Assembly (NCBI RefSeq): GCF_001544475.1
Contig: NZ_FCNW02000002.1
Location: 1-64,000, forward strand
DNA length: 64,000 nucleotides
Direction: 5' to 3'
Origin: Caballeronia humi
GTDB taxonomy: Bacteria; Pseudomonadota; Gammaproteobacteria; Burkholderiales; Burkholderiaceae
Below, piece after piece: positions 17,571 to 25,976 of the stretch (positions within the stretch are counted from its first letter, which is position 1; each line of letters opens with the position of its first letter). The notes under the pieces are model-generated. The model did not search any database, was not told the origin of the DNA, and worked only from the letters and a program-made list of their open reading frames with translations. The position numbers and the translations under genes are program-made.

Positions 17571-18947
17571 ATGAAAGCCTCGTCCACGTCGAAAGCAAGT
17601 ACTCTGGTTGTCCCCGCTGTTTGGTTCGTCGTGCGCGCATCATGCGCTGCGGCTGAGGCGGATACTCTAAAGCCCAACAGCATGCGGGGACAAGCCCACG
17701 CGCCCGGCGATGTCTCGCACATGGGATGCCGTATCGAGCCGCCTATGTATCCCGTAACAGAGCGCAAACGCGGCATCGGCGGGACGGTGGTCGTGAAGTT
17801 CGTCATTGATACGTCGGGCCGGCCCGATTCCATCACGATCGCCAAGAGCAGCGACAGTTTCGCACTCGACGAGGCAGCTCGAGACGCGGTCGCAAAAAGC
17901 GAATGCCGCCCCTATATCGAAGACGGTGTCGTGAAGCGAATAACGACGCAGGTGCCGTTCGTGTTCCAGCCGAACGACTCGGGACCTCCACTCTCGCCGG
18001 CACTTTCCGCGTCATCGATGAAAAACAAGATCGATGCGGCGGCGATGCAGAATGCCGGCATTGAACCGGGGTCCGCGAAGGCGGCCACGTTCGCGCGCTG
18101 GACGCAACGCGCGGACACCGACCCCGATATCGGCACGCTGCTCGGCGATGGCCCGGATCGTGCCGGCGCCATCATGCTCGATGCCTCACAGCGTGCGACA
18201 TTCTTTGCGGGAGGCGTGCTGAGTATTTCGCCGGAAGGGCGCAGCATGCTTCTGGCGCTGACATTGAGGATGCGCGACACGACTCCGCCCGATTGCGGCC
18301 GAACGAAGACTGCACCGCTCGTGATGGCGGGCAACCTGCCGCTAGCCAAGATGTCCGACGCCGATTTCGCCAGCTATCTCGACATCACGTTCGATATCCT
18401 GAAGCAAGCAGCGTTACGCACGGGACCTGCGACCGTCACGGTCGAGCAGCGCGCTCGTGCGGACGAAGCCGTCGCGCAAACGCTGCGAGCACGGACGAAG
18501 AAGGAAAGCATTTCGGCGTCATGGGCCGATGCCGTGAAGGGTTCGGCTGAAGCGCAGTGCAAAAACGTCGGCGTCCATGCTCGCGCGCTGCTCGAAACAC
18601 CGCAGCCGTTTCGCGACTGGTCATTAGTCGCTGAAACGCGCAAGGCGCAGGGCCTGCCGCCATCGGCGATGACGACTGCCGCGTGGGAGGGCTACGCCAC
18701 CAAGGTTCAAAGGCGCGTGCGGCCGAATATCGTGTGGTCGGGCCCGTCGGCGGGCCGTGAGACATCTATCGCGGTAAGCTGCGCTCCGAATGGCACGGTG
18801 CTTTCTACGAGCATCGTGCGCAGCAGTGGCAATGCGGACTGGGATGCGGCTGCCCTGCGGGCGGTGCAACGGTCCAGCCCCATGCCGCTCGATATTGACG
18901 GGAAGGCGCCGCCTAAATTCACCATCAGCATGCGCCCCTCGCCATGA
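17571..18947 (+). CDS. TonB C-terminal-like periplasmic protein
   Basis: 458 aa from ATG 17571 (the frame extends to a TTG at 17508 but that adds a non-secretory basic stretch). Probable signal peptide up to AAAEA. Two TonB-C-like modules: one near residues 55-125 (YPVTERKRGIGGTVVVKFVI...) and one at the C-terminus (about 395-455; CAPNGTVLSTSIVRSSGNAD WDAAALRAV split as usual). The middle 250 residues match nothing I know. It lacks the Pro-rich spanning region and N-terminal anchor of true TonB, so it may be a periplasmic adaptor. Poor RBS; start uncertain. Confidence 0.7.
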   Translation: MKASSTSKASTLVVPAVWFVVRASCAAAEADTLKPNSMRGQAHAPGDVSHMGCRIEPPMYPVTERKRGIGGTVVVKFVIDTSGRPDSITIAKSSDSFALDEAARDAVAKSECRPYIEDGVVKRITTQVPFVFQPNDSGPPLSPALSASSMKNKIDAAAMQNAGIEPGSAKAATFARWTQRADTDPDIGTLLGDGPDRAGAIMLDASQRATFFAGGVLSISPEGRSMLLALTLRMRDTTPPDCGRTKTAPLVMAGNLPLAKMSDADFASYLDITFDILKQAALRTGPATVTVEQRARADEAVAQTLRARTKKESISASWADAVKGSAEAQCKNVGVHARALLETPQPFRDWSLVAETRKAQGLPPSAMTTAAWEGYATKVQRRVRPNIVWSGPSAGRETSIAVSCAPNGTVLSTSIVRSSGNADWDAAALRAVQRSSPMPLDIDGKAPPKFTISMRPSP

Positions 18948-18990
18948 GCCACGATCGAACGAGGAGCCCTTTCTTGCGCTCCCCGCACCC

Positions 18991-19284
18991 TCACCCCAAT
19001 CCCCCCAAAATCCGCGCCATCTCCTCCTCTCCGAACGCCCGCATCGTCACCGTGCGCACATTGCCCTGCTGCGCGAGCATCAGCCCCATACGCGTGACGG
19101 TCTCATCATCAGGTGCATCGACGGTGATCACGAGGTCATACGCACCGAGCGTCCACTTCAAGCTCGAAACGGTAATACCCATCGACTGCGCGGTTTCCGC
19201 GAACGCCTTCGCGCGCTTGATCGTGTCCTTCGCCGTGCGCGCACCTTGATCGGTCCAGTTCACCAGCTCGATATACGTAGCCAT
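18991..19284 (-). CDS. GYD domain protein
   Basis: 97 aa from ATG 19284, preceded by GGAGGAGGGC. The sequence YIELVNWTDQGARTAKDT and later LGAYDLVITVDAPDDETV match the GYD family (about 95 aa), ferredoxin-like proteins of unknown function often seen as stand-alone genes. No partner gene suggests a role. Confidence 0.85.
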   Translation of the reverse strand: MATYIELVNWTDQGARTAKDTIKRAKAFAETAQSMGITVSSLKWTLGAYDLVITVDAPDDETVTRMGLMLAQQGNVRTVTMRAFGEEEMARILGGLG

Positions 19285-19533
19285 GCTGCCCTCCTCCTGA
19301 CAAGCTTGATCCGTGCAACATCGCGTGATGCACGGGCCGCACTGCATTGCGTTCGCCACGTCGACGCGCTCGCGCAAGTCCTGGCTTGCGTCGTACGAAT
19401 GAAACTCGGCCTACGCGATGAGACGCCAACCGGGCGCCGTCGACGACATGGCGACTTAAAGTATAGGAAGCGCAGTGGCGGGGCGCATCGTGATTTGCGC
19501 GCACGATGCACTCGCGAACCCAGGGAGCGAATC

Positions 19534-20022
19534 GTGCCTGCAATGACCGAATACCGCTTCTCCACCATCTGGTGCATCGACGCGCCGATAGACCGCGTCT
19601 GGAACGCCATCCACGATGCAAGAACGTGGCCCGAATGGTGGAAGAACGTCGAGCGCACCGTCGAACTGAGCAAAGGCGATCGCGATGGCATCGGCGCCGT
19701 GCATCGCTACGTGTGGAAGGGCGTGCTGCCGTATCGCGTCGTGCTCGACATGCGCGTCACGCGCGTCGAGCCGATGACCACGCTCGAAGGCGAGGCGAGC
19801 GGCATGGTCGAAGGCATCGGCCGGTGGCACTTCACGCCGCTCGAAAGCGGCACGCAGGTCCGCTACGACTGGCACGTTCGCACGCGACGCTGGTGGATGA
19901 ACCTCCTTGCGCCGCTCGCGCGTCCGCTCTTTCGCTGGAATCACGACGCGATCATGCACGAAGGCGGCCTCGCGCTCGCGCGTCGCCTGAACGCGCGGCT
20001 CGTTTCGATCGAGCAGCGGTAG
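19534..20022 (+). CDS. SRPBCC (START/Bet v1-like) protein
   Basis: 162 aa if started at GTG 19534, which has AGGGAG 6 nt upstream; an ATG three codons later (19543) is 15 nt from that RBS, so the GTG looks better. Single SRPBCC domain: TIWCIDAPIDRVWNAIHDAR, WPEWWKNVERT, and a C-terminal helix with ALARRLNARL. These proteins bind hydrophobic ligands or lipids in a helix-grip cavity; substrate unknown. The longer frame upstream overlaps GYD on the other strand and is spurious. Confidence 0.8.
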   Translation: MPAMTEYRFSTIWCIDAPIDRVWNAIHDARTWPEWWKNVERTVELSKGDRDGIGAVHRYVWKGVLPYRVVLDMRVTRVEPMTTLEGEASGMVEGIGRWHFTPLESGTQVRYDWHVRTRRWWMNLLAPLARPLFRWNHDAIMHEGGLALARRLNARLVSIEQR

Positions 20023-20098
20023 TTGGCTTCGCGGCAGCAAGTGGAGTAACGTTGACTCACACGCGTTCGATCCTCACATCACGAAAAAGGAGGCGGCC

Positions 20099-20428
20099 AT
20101 GCCCGGCGAACCCGCAGAGTCTCAATGGCACGTGTTTGAATACGAAGGCTTCGAAATCCACGTGCTGCCGCAGATCAAGACGGCGCCCGAGCATGCCCCG
20201 CCGCGCACGAGCGAGCGCTTCGTGTATATCGGACACGTCTGCCGGCACGGCGCGAACGCCCGCGCCCCCGGCGAAGCGGTCCATTTTCACGCCGACGGCG
20301 ACGACGAGTTCAAAACCGCCGCCGATGCCGTCGACGACGCTCGGCACGTCGGACGAAGCATCATCGACGGAACGCATCCGGATCTTTCGGTGCTGCCGCT
20401 CGTGTCGGCTCATCACCACCACGGCTGA
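20099..20428 (+). CDS. Conserved-looking hypothetical protein, His-rich tail
   Basis: 109 aa, soluble, acidic. RBS AAAAGGAGG before ATG 20099. Starts with WHVFEYEGFEIHVLPQ and ends LVSAHHHHG; two cysteine-poor halves with a central GHVCRHGANARAPGEAVHFH. The histidine content suggests metal contact. No known family recognised. The next gene starts 10 nt after its stop, so the two are probably co-transcribed. Confidence 0.65.
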   Translation: MPGEPAESQWHVFEYEGFEIHVLPQIKTAPEHAPPRTSERFVYIGHVCRHGANARAPGEAVHFHADGDDEFKTAADAVDDARHVGRSIIDGTHPDLSVLPLVSAHHHHG

Positions 20429-20438
20429 CACCCAAGCG

Positions 20439-20819
20439 ATGAACCCGCTGACCGAACCGAGCTTCGAAAGCCTGAGCGCGATCACGCTTGCCACCCACGA
20501 CATGCAGCGCGCAGTGCGTTTCTATCAGACGCTCGGCTTCAGGCTGCTGCACGGCGGTGCGCACGAGGCGTTCACGTCGTTCGCGGTGGGCGGGTCGTTC
20601 CTCAACATCATCGCGGAGACGCGCGGTCCTATCGAGTGGTGGGGGCGCGTGATCATCTACGTGTCAGACGTGGACGCGCTGTATCGCAACATGCTGGCGG
20701 CCGGCATCACGCCCGAATTCGCCCCGCGCGACGCACCCTGGCACGAGCGCTATTTCCACGTCACCGACCCCGACGGACACGAACTCAGCTTCGCGCATCC
20801 AATTTCTGACGACGCATAA
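20439..20819 (+). CDS. VOC (glyoxalase/dioxygenase fold) protein
   Basis: 126 aa from ATG 20439. One vicinal-oxygen-chelate module: ITLATHDMQRAVRFYQTLGF at the N-terminus and HVTDPDGHELSFAHP at the C-terminus, supplying His and Glu metal ligands. A single-domain VOC protein works as a dimer; lyase, dioxygenase or resistance roles are all possible. Follows the His-tail protein closely. Confidence 0.85.
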   Translation: MNPLTEPSFESLSAITLATHDMQRAVRFYQTLGFRLLHGGAHEAFTSFAVGGSFLNIIAETRGPIEWWGRVIIYVSDVDALYRNMLAAGITPEFAPRDAPWHERYFHVTDPDGHELSFAHPISDDA

Positions 20820-21099
20820 CGCCGGCACGAGTTTCGCTTGAGTCTCCTGTACGGGTAGTGCAAGGCATCGATCGCGATTCATATGACCGATGCCGCACAG
20901 ACCCGAAACGCGACCGCGTCCATTCTTGAAGCACGCCTGAACCAACTGTTGCTATTTCGCCAAAGCGCACACAGCGGGTTCGATCAGGGCGTAGAGTTAA
21001 AGTGCTTTCTGAAGAGTGTGATGCGTCGCGGTAGGCGGTTCCGATCGGCGGAGCGCTGTTCTCCGCCATACCGCAGAACCGGCGAGATGGAGAGTTGAA
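20820..21099. other. 280-nt gap without a convincing gene
   Basis: A 71-codon frame at 20883-21098 fills most of it but lacks an RBS, has no recognisable motif and an Arg-rich, shadow-like tail. No strong hairpin or repeat was seen. It probably holds the promoter of the next small gene. Confidence 0.4.
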
Positions 21100-21351
21100 A
21101 TGAAAAGCACGAGCGAGCGGTCCCTTCGATACCAGGTCGAGAAATGGCTGTCACCTGGATCGGCCGCACGGGTTCACGTCACCGAATTCAGCCGTACGCG
21201 CTCGGGGCACAGGCGTTATGTGCGCGTCGAGACGTCGCAACCGGATGGTCGTCGAGCGCTTTTCTTCTTCCGTCACGACGACGGTTACTGGTGTGTGTTC
21301 CCGCCTGCGACCGACCGCGCGAAGATACGCGTCGAAAGGTTGGCCGCCTGA
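21100..21351 (+). CDS. Small basic hypothetical protein
   Basis: 83 aa; GATGGAGAGTTGAA precedes ATG 21100, a good RBS. Basic (Arg-rich) with a compact aromatic C-terminal half, RRALFFFRHDDGYWCVFPP. No family recognised. Its stop is 1 nt from the stop of the convergent DnaJ-like gene. Confidence 0.6.
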   Translation: MKSTSERSLRYQVEKWLSPGSAARVHVTEFSRTRSGHRRYVRVETSQPDGRRALFFFRHDDGYWCVFPPATDRAKIRVERLAA

Positions 21352-21352
21352 T

Positions 21353-21949
21353 TTAAAACTTCAGGCCGTTGAGAAACTGAAACCACAACGCGCCCAGATG
21401 ATGCCCATGCGGAGAAGCGGAAGTCTCACCCGCTTCTTTCGACGCAAGAGGCTCCTCCTTCTCTTCCTCCACTTCCGCATCCCTCGCGAGTTCCGCTTGC
21501 CGTGACGTGTGCAGCGCGATCGCGCTGTCGGCGATCTGACCGGCGGTCAGCGCATCGCATTGCTGTCCAAGCAGCACCCCGAAAACTACATCGCGGTTGT
21601 AGCCTTGCGTCGCAAAACGCATCGCGAGCGCGACACGTTGCGCATATTCAGCCTCTGCCGCCGCGCGAGCCGCAGCTTCGCGCTCCGCTTCCTTGGCAGC
21701 TTCCTGCTGCCTGCGCTCTTCGAAGCGACGCATCTCTTCAGCGAAGATCGAATCGTAGACGTGGCGCTGCTCCGGGTCGGAAAGGATCGCGTACGCCTCC
21801 TTGATCTCCAGGAACGCGGCGCGCGCGCTGTCTTCGCGGCCGACGTTGCGGTCAGGATGAGACCGCATCGCAGCTTTGCGGTAGGCGCGTTTGATTTCTT
21901 CGTCGGTGGCGTGCTCGTGCACGCCCAGCGTTTCGTATAGCGTTGCCAT
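21353..21949 (-). CDS. DnaJ (J-domain) protein
   Basis: 198 aa. N-terminal J domain (1-68) with the HPD motif in AMRSHPDRNVG, which stimulates Hsp70 ATPase. Then a long Glu/Arg/Ala coiled-coil (about 70-110, EERRQQEAAKEAEREAAAR) and an unfamiliar C-terminal region. It lacks the Gly/Phe, zinc-finger and substrate domains of DnaJ itself, so it is a class III co-chaperone that targets an unknown client. Confidence 0.88.
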   Translation of the reverse strand: MATLYETLGVHEHATDEEIKRAYRKAAMRSHPDRNVGREDSARAAFLEIKEAYAILSDPEQRHVYDSIFAEEMRRFEERRQQEAAKEAEREAAARAAAEAEYAQRVALAMRFATQGYNRDVVFGVLLGQQCDALTAGQIADSAIALHTSRQAELARDAEVEEEKEEPLASKEAGETSASPHGHHLGALWFQFLNGLKF

Positions 21950-22018
21950 CGTTGCGTCGGACCCATGTTGACATCGCGGGTCATCGTAACACGCGAAAAA
22001 TGCAGTTCCGCGACAGCC

Positions 22019-22318
22019 CTAGCGGCCGGTCATGCGTCGCACGCCGTCGATACCGAGCCGATCGAACACAGCGCGTGCCGCGGGCAACTGTCGCCGGATA
22101 TGCAGCCGGATAGTGACGACCGCGATCACGAACAGCAAGACCGTGGCGGCGAGATATTCGCGGCGGTCGGGCAGCACGCCATAGCGCGTATGGACGAACA
22201 CGAGCACGATCCACACGACAGCCGGCAAATGCAGCCCCCAGTGACGCTGCGCGAAGTGCCACGCGAGGCGCCGCACGGCGCGCCTCGATGCGCGGTCGAG
22301 CCGATCGTCGCTGCTCAC
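22019..22318 (-). CDS. Small two-helix membrane protein
   Basis: 99 aa with GTG start at 22318 that overlaps the TGA of the upstream trehalase gene (GTGA), so it is translationally coupled to it. Two hydrophobic segments: about 28-44 ([17 protein letters not shown]) and 55-71 ([17 protein letters not shown]), with arginine-rich ends, resembling 2TM-domain proteins. Function unknown; probably inner membrane. Confidence 0.7.
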   Translation of the reverse strand: MSSDDRLDRASRRAVRRLAWHFAQRHWGLHLPAVVWIVLVFVHTRYGVLPDRREYLAATVLLFVIAVVTIRLHIRRQLPAARAVFDRLGIDGVRRMTGR

Positions 22319-23937
22319 TCGCCGCCGCCGTACAGGTCGAGGAATTTGAGCGTCACGCCGTTGGTCCAGCCGAAGCCGTCCTGCAGCGGATATTCGCCGC
22401 CGCCTCCGCCGCCCGTTCCCGTGCCTTCCACGATGTACTTCTCGACGAGCTTCTGCTGTTTCGCGTAGACGTTCTTCACATCGGCGAGGAAGCGCGTGCC
22501 GATCGGCTGCGCGAGTTCGGCGCGGCCATAGCGCTTGAGCCCCTCGACCGCGATCCAGTGCAGCGGCGCCCAGCCGTTAGGCGCGTCCCACTGCTGCGTC
22601 GTGTTGAACGTGGTCGTCGCGAGGCCGCCGGGCTTGAGCAGTTGCGCCTCGATCGTGCGCGCCGTCCGATGCGCGCGCTCGGGCCACGCCGCATTCGCGA
22701 AGAGCGGATAGAGCGCCGCCGCCGATACGTTGTCGCGCGGCTTGCCAAGCTGCCAGTCGTAGTCGCCGTAGTAGCCGTTCTTGTTCCAGAGATACTTGTT
22801 GATGCCATAGGCGCGCTTCGCCGCGCGTCCGATGTACTCGGCGACGCAGCCGAAGTCGCGCGCCTCGCCGCAGCCGCGCGCGATCGTCGTTTCGAGGTGG
22901 AACAAGAGGCTGTTCAGATCGACGGGGATGATCGACGTCGTGCGGATCGACGCGAGCGTCTGGTTGTCGCCGAACCAGCGCGAACTGAAGTCCCAGCCGC
23001 TTTCCGCGGCCGCGCGCAGGTCGCGATAGACCTCGTTCGGCGCACGGTTCGGCACGAGCTTCGCCGTGTTGACGTCTTCCAGATACGACTCGTCGCGCGG
23101 CGTGTCCGATGCGTCCCAGTAGCGGTTGAGCACCGTGCGGTCCGGCAGCATCACTGAGTTGCGAACGGCGTCGCCGGGCTTGAGCGTTCCTGCGCCCTGC
23201 ATCCAGTACGCGTGTTCGCGGCGCATTTGCGGCAGGTACTTCTGATAGACACGTCCGCCTTCCTTTTGCGCCGCGAGTTCGACCATGTAGGAAAAGAACG
23301 GCGGCTGCGAACGGCTCACGTAATACGTGCGGTTGCCGTTTGGAATGTGGCCGATGGTATCGATCAGATAGGCGAAGTTGTCGAGCATGTTATCGACGAG
23401 ATCTTCGCGGCCCGCTTCCTGAAGACCCAGCATCGTGAAATAGGTGTCCCAGTAGTAACCCTCGCGAAAACGTCCGCCCGGCACGACGTAGGGCTTCGGC
23501 ATCGGGATCAGCGAGCTGTTGGGCGGCACGCTCATGCTCATGCGCGTGAGTTTCGGCCAGAGCCAGTCGATGTGCTCGCGCAGCGACTGGTTCGGCGGCG
23601 GCGTGATGACCTGATCGACCGGTGGCGTGAACCAGCGCGCGACGAAGTTCTTGAGCGAGAAACCCGGGTTGTTCTTCTGCTGCTCGTATAGCTGGAGGAT
23701 GGCGGCGGGCTCGGCGTTGGGCGTCGCATCGACGAAGGTCTTCTGGTCGGGATAGATCTGCCCCGTCTGCACGGCGACGAAGAGATCCTTGTAGAGCACG
23801 CTCGGTGGCGGCGGTAACGTCTGGCCGACCTGGATGTCGGCATAAGCGGCGCTCGTGGCGGCGCCGATGAGCAGCAGTGCGCCAAGCGCGCGGGCAACGG
23901 CCCGCAGATTCACTTGATGATTCGTCGACACGACCAT
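22315..23937 (-). CDS. treA: Periplasmic trehalase
   Basis: 540 aa, usual TreA length, start ATG 23937 with AGGAGGAG upstream (the longer frame to 24933 is spurious). Signal peptide to about residue 33 (TSAAYA). Glycoside hydrolase family 37 signatures: [20 protein letters not shown] and [13 protein letters not shown], with active-site Asp and Glu (C-terminal [10 protein letters not shown]). It hydrolyses trehalose to two glucose molecules. The poly-Gly stretch [10 protein letters not shown] near the end is normal for the family. Coupled to the small membrane protein downstream. Confidence 0.95.
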   Translation of the reverse strand: MVVSTNHQVNLRAVARALGALLLIGAATSAAYADIQVGQTLPPPPSVLYKDLFVAVQTGQIYPDQKTFVDATPNAEPAAILQLYEQQKNNPGFSLKNFVARWFTPPVDQVITPPPNQSLREHIDWLWPKLTRMSMSVPPNSSLIPMPKPYVVPGGRFREGYYWDTYFTMLGLQEAGREDLVDNMLDNFAYLIDTIGHIPNGNRTYYVSRSQPPFFSYMVELAAQKEGGRVYQKYLPQMRREHAYWMQGAGTLKPGDAVRNSVMLPDRTVLNRYWDASDTPRDESYLEDVNTAKLVPNRAPNEVYRDLRAAAESGWDFSSRWFGDNQTLASIRTTSIIPVDLNSLLFHLETTIARGCGEARDFGCVAEYIGRAAKRAYGINKYLWNKNGYYGDYDWQLGKPRDNVSAAALYPLFANAAWPERAHRTARTIEAQLLKPGGLATTTFNTTQQWDAPNGWAPLHWIAVEGLKRYGRAELAQPIGTRFLADVKNVYAKQQKLVEKYIVEGTGTGGGGGGEYPLQDGFGWTNGVTLKFLDLYGGGE

Positions 23938-24110
23938 GTCTCCTCCTCTTCCTCGCAAAGGGGTTGATGAACCGGACTGGTCTCGCTCACGTCGACGCCT
24001 CGATCGGGCGGTCTGTGCAGCATCGCGCGCAAGCTTCGCACGAGCTCGATGCCCTGCGCAACCATTCGCTTCGGGCACGAGTCCTGCGCCGCTGCGGCGC
24101 ATCAAAACGC

Positions 24111-25007
24111 CTACTGGAGCGCAAGCGTCTTGTGTGCCTCGGTCTGGAAGTCGGTCGGCGTGACGCCAGTCTGCTTGCGGAAATAGCGGCTGAAATACGC
24201 GATGTCGGAGAAGCCGAGCCCGTGCGCAATCTGCTTGATCGACATGCCTGAATACACGAGATCGCGCTGCGCCTCGCGCACGAGATGCTCGTTGATGATC
24301 GCAAGCGGCGAACTCGCCAGTTCCTCGCGACAGATGCGCCCGAGTTGCGCGGCCGTCGTCCCGAGCTTTTCCGCATAGAACTCGACCGGTCGATGCTCGC
24401 GGAAATGCGCGGCCACGAGTTCGCGAAAGCGCTTGATCTGCGCGCCGCGCCGCTCGGTCGTGGCGACGGCGGGCGTTCTGTCCGCGCGTTCGCTGAAGCG
24501 CGCGACATGCACGAAAAGTGCAATCAGCAGCGACATTCCCGCCGCGATGTGACCGCGATCGCTTGTGCGGAATTCGCGTTCCAGCAAGCCGAAAAGCGAC
24601 ATGAGCGCGCTCTCGTCGACGGCTTGCGCGGTAAGAGGAATGACCGCCGCGCGCTGCAAGACAGGAATCAGGCCGGGCGAAACGACGCTCGATATCGATT
24701 CGAGCGAACGCTGCGCCGCCGTGATCACAAGGCCGTCGACGTCTGGCGAAAACACGAAGCCATGCACCGTCTGCGCGGGCAAAAGCACGATACAGGGCGG
24801 CTCGATCGCGACCTTCGCGTTCTCGATCACCACCTGTCCGCTGCCGCCGCGAATATATAAAAACTGAAGCAGGGCGTCGTGGCGGTGCGCGTCGATGTGC
24901 CAGTCGTTCGGACGGCTGCGCTCGGGAATCCATTCGAAGTTGAACGCGTCGTACCAGGGCGGCCGCGCCGACTCGCCATACAGGCTGTAGTTAGGGATTT
25001 TCCTCAT
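24111..25007 (-). CDS. AraC-family regulator of the divergent SDR/FAD operon
   Basis: 298 aa from ATG 25007, with GAGGAGG about 9 nt upstream. Cupin-like effector domain (about 20-130; [19 protein letters not shown]) and C-terminal AraC HTH (about 200-292; [20 protein letters not shown]). The architecture resembles PobR-type regulators of aromatic acid use. It is divergent from the SDR gene with a 104-bp shared region carrying a spaced direct repeat, so it most likely controls that operon in response to the imported substrate. Confidence 0.88.
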   Translation of the reverse strand: MRKIPNYSLYGESARPPWYDAFNFEWIPERSRPNDWHIDAHRHDALLQFLYIRGGSGQVVIENAKVAIEPPCIVLLPAQTVHGFVFSPDVDGLVITAAQRSLESISSVVSPGLIPVLQRAAVIPLTAQAVDESALMSLFGLLEREFRTSDRGHIAAGMSLLIALFVHVARFSERADRTPAVATTERRGAQIKRFRELVAAHFREHRPVEFYAEKLGTTAAQLGRICREELASSPLAIINEHLVREAQRDLVYSGMSIKQIAHGLGFSDIAYFSRYFRKQTGVTPTDFQTEAHKTLALQ

Positions 25008-25032
25008 GTCGTCGCGCCTCCTCGCGTACAAA

Positions 25033-25059
25033 TTGTCCTGTCGTCTGCGGTCTTTGTCC
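25033..25059. promoter_or_regulatory. Direct repeat TTGTCC with 21-bp period
   Basis: TTGTCC at 25033-25038 and again at 25054-25059, exactly 21 bp (two helical turns) apart, between the divergent AraC-type gene and the SDR operon. This spacing is typical of AraC-family half-sites, so it is the best candidate operator. No footprint is available; this is by inspection. Confidence 0.5.
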
Positions 25060-25111
25060 AATTTTTCGTGTGGCTCCGTCGATAGACTGGCTTTACATCA
25101 GGAGACGACAC

Positions 25112-25936
25112 ATGACTCAAGAAAACACTCACTGGCTCAACCTCGAATCGCGCGTTTGCGTCGTGACGGGCGCGGCGGGCGGCATCGGACGGGCGATCGG
25201 CGAGACGTTCGCGGCAGCCGGTGCGCGGCTCGCGCTGCTCGATCGCGATGAAGCGGGCTGCCACGACGCCGCTCAAGCGCTGCGCGCACGCGGCATTGAA
25301 GCGATCGCCATCGTTTGCGACATCAGCGATCCGCTGAGCGTGAACCAAGCGGTCGCGCAAGTGGAGCGCAAGCTCGGCCCCGCCGACGTGCTCGTCAACA
25401 ACGCGGGCCTCCTGCGCGCGGGCGGCATCGAAGACATCGGACTCGATGCCTGGAATGCGATGCTCGCCGTCAATCTCACCGGTTACATGCTCTGCTCGCA
25501 GGCGTTCGCGCGCGGCATGCTCGCGCGCGGCTCGGGCAGCATCGTGCACGTGGCATCGGTGGCGGCGCACCATCCGCAAACCTACAGCGGCGCCTACAGC
25601 CCGAGCAAGGCCGCCATCGCGATGCTCTCGCGCCAGATCGCCGCCGAATGGGGCCCGCGCGGCGTGCGCAGCAACACGGTGTGCCCCGGCATGATCCGCA
25701 CGCCGCTCTCGCAGGCGTTCTACGCGCAAGGCGATGTCGAAGCACGCCGCAGCGCGATGACGGCGAGCCGCCGCATCGGTCGCCCGGACGATATCGCCAA
25801 CGTCGCAGCGTTCCTCGCGAGCGAGCGCGCCGCGTACGTGAACGGCGCGGAAATCGTGGTCGACGGCGGGCTCGAAAGCATGCTGATGGACCTTGTCCCG
25901 CGCCCCGGTTTCGGAGCGCCCGCCAAGGCCGCCTGA
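25112..25936 (+). CDS. Short-chain dehydrogenase/reductase
   Basis: 274 aa from ATG 25112 with CAGGAG upstream. Classical SDR: NAD(P) motif TGAAGGIGRAIG near residue 20, NNAGLL, the catalytic Ser in HVASVAAHHP and YSPSK (Tyr-x-x-x-Lys), and VNGAEIVVDGG at the end. It oxidises or reduces a hydroxyl/keto group of an unknown substrate. First gene of a four-gene operon with an FAD oxidoreductase, a NIPSNAP protein and an AAHS transporter, pointing to catabolism of an alicyclic, aromatic or steroid-like acid. Confidence 0.9.
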   Translation: MTQENTHWLNLESRVCVVTGAAGGIGRAIGETFAAAGARLALLDRDEAGCHDAAQALRARGIEAIAIVCDISDPLSVNQAVAQVERKLGPADVLVNNAGLLRAGGIEDIGLDAWNAMLAVNLTGYMLCSQAFARGMLARGSGSIVHVASVAAHHPQTYSGAYSPSKAAIAMLSRQIAAEWGPRGVRSNTVCPGMIRTPLSQAFYAQGDVEARRSAMTASRRIGRPDDIANVAAFLASERAAYVNGAEIVVDGGLESMLMDLVPRPGFGAPAKAA

Positions 25937-25976
25937 GGCTTTTTCAAGCCTTTCAAAAGCTCAAAGGAGTTTCACC

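Noticed and set aside
20883..21098. 71-aa frame before the small basic protein
   Set aside because: No RBS, Arg-rich tail and no motif; kept only as an unassigned gap.
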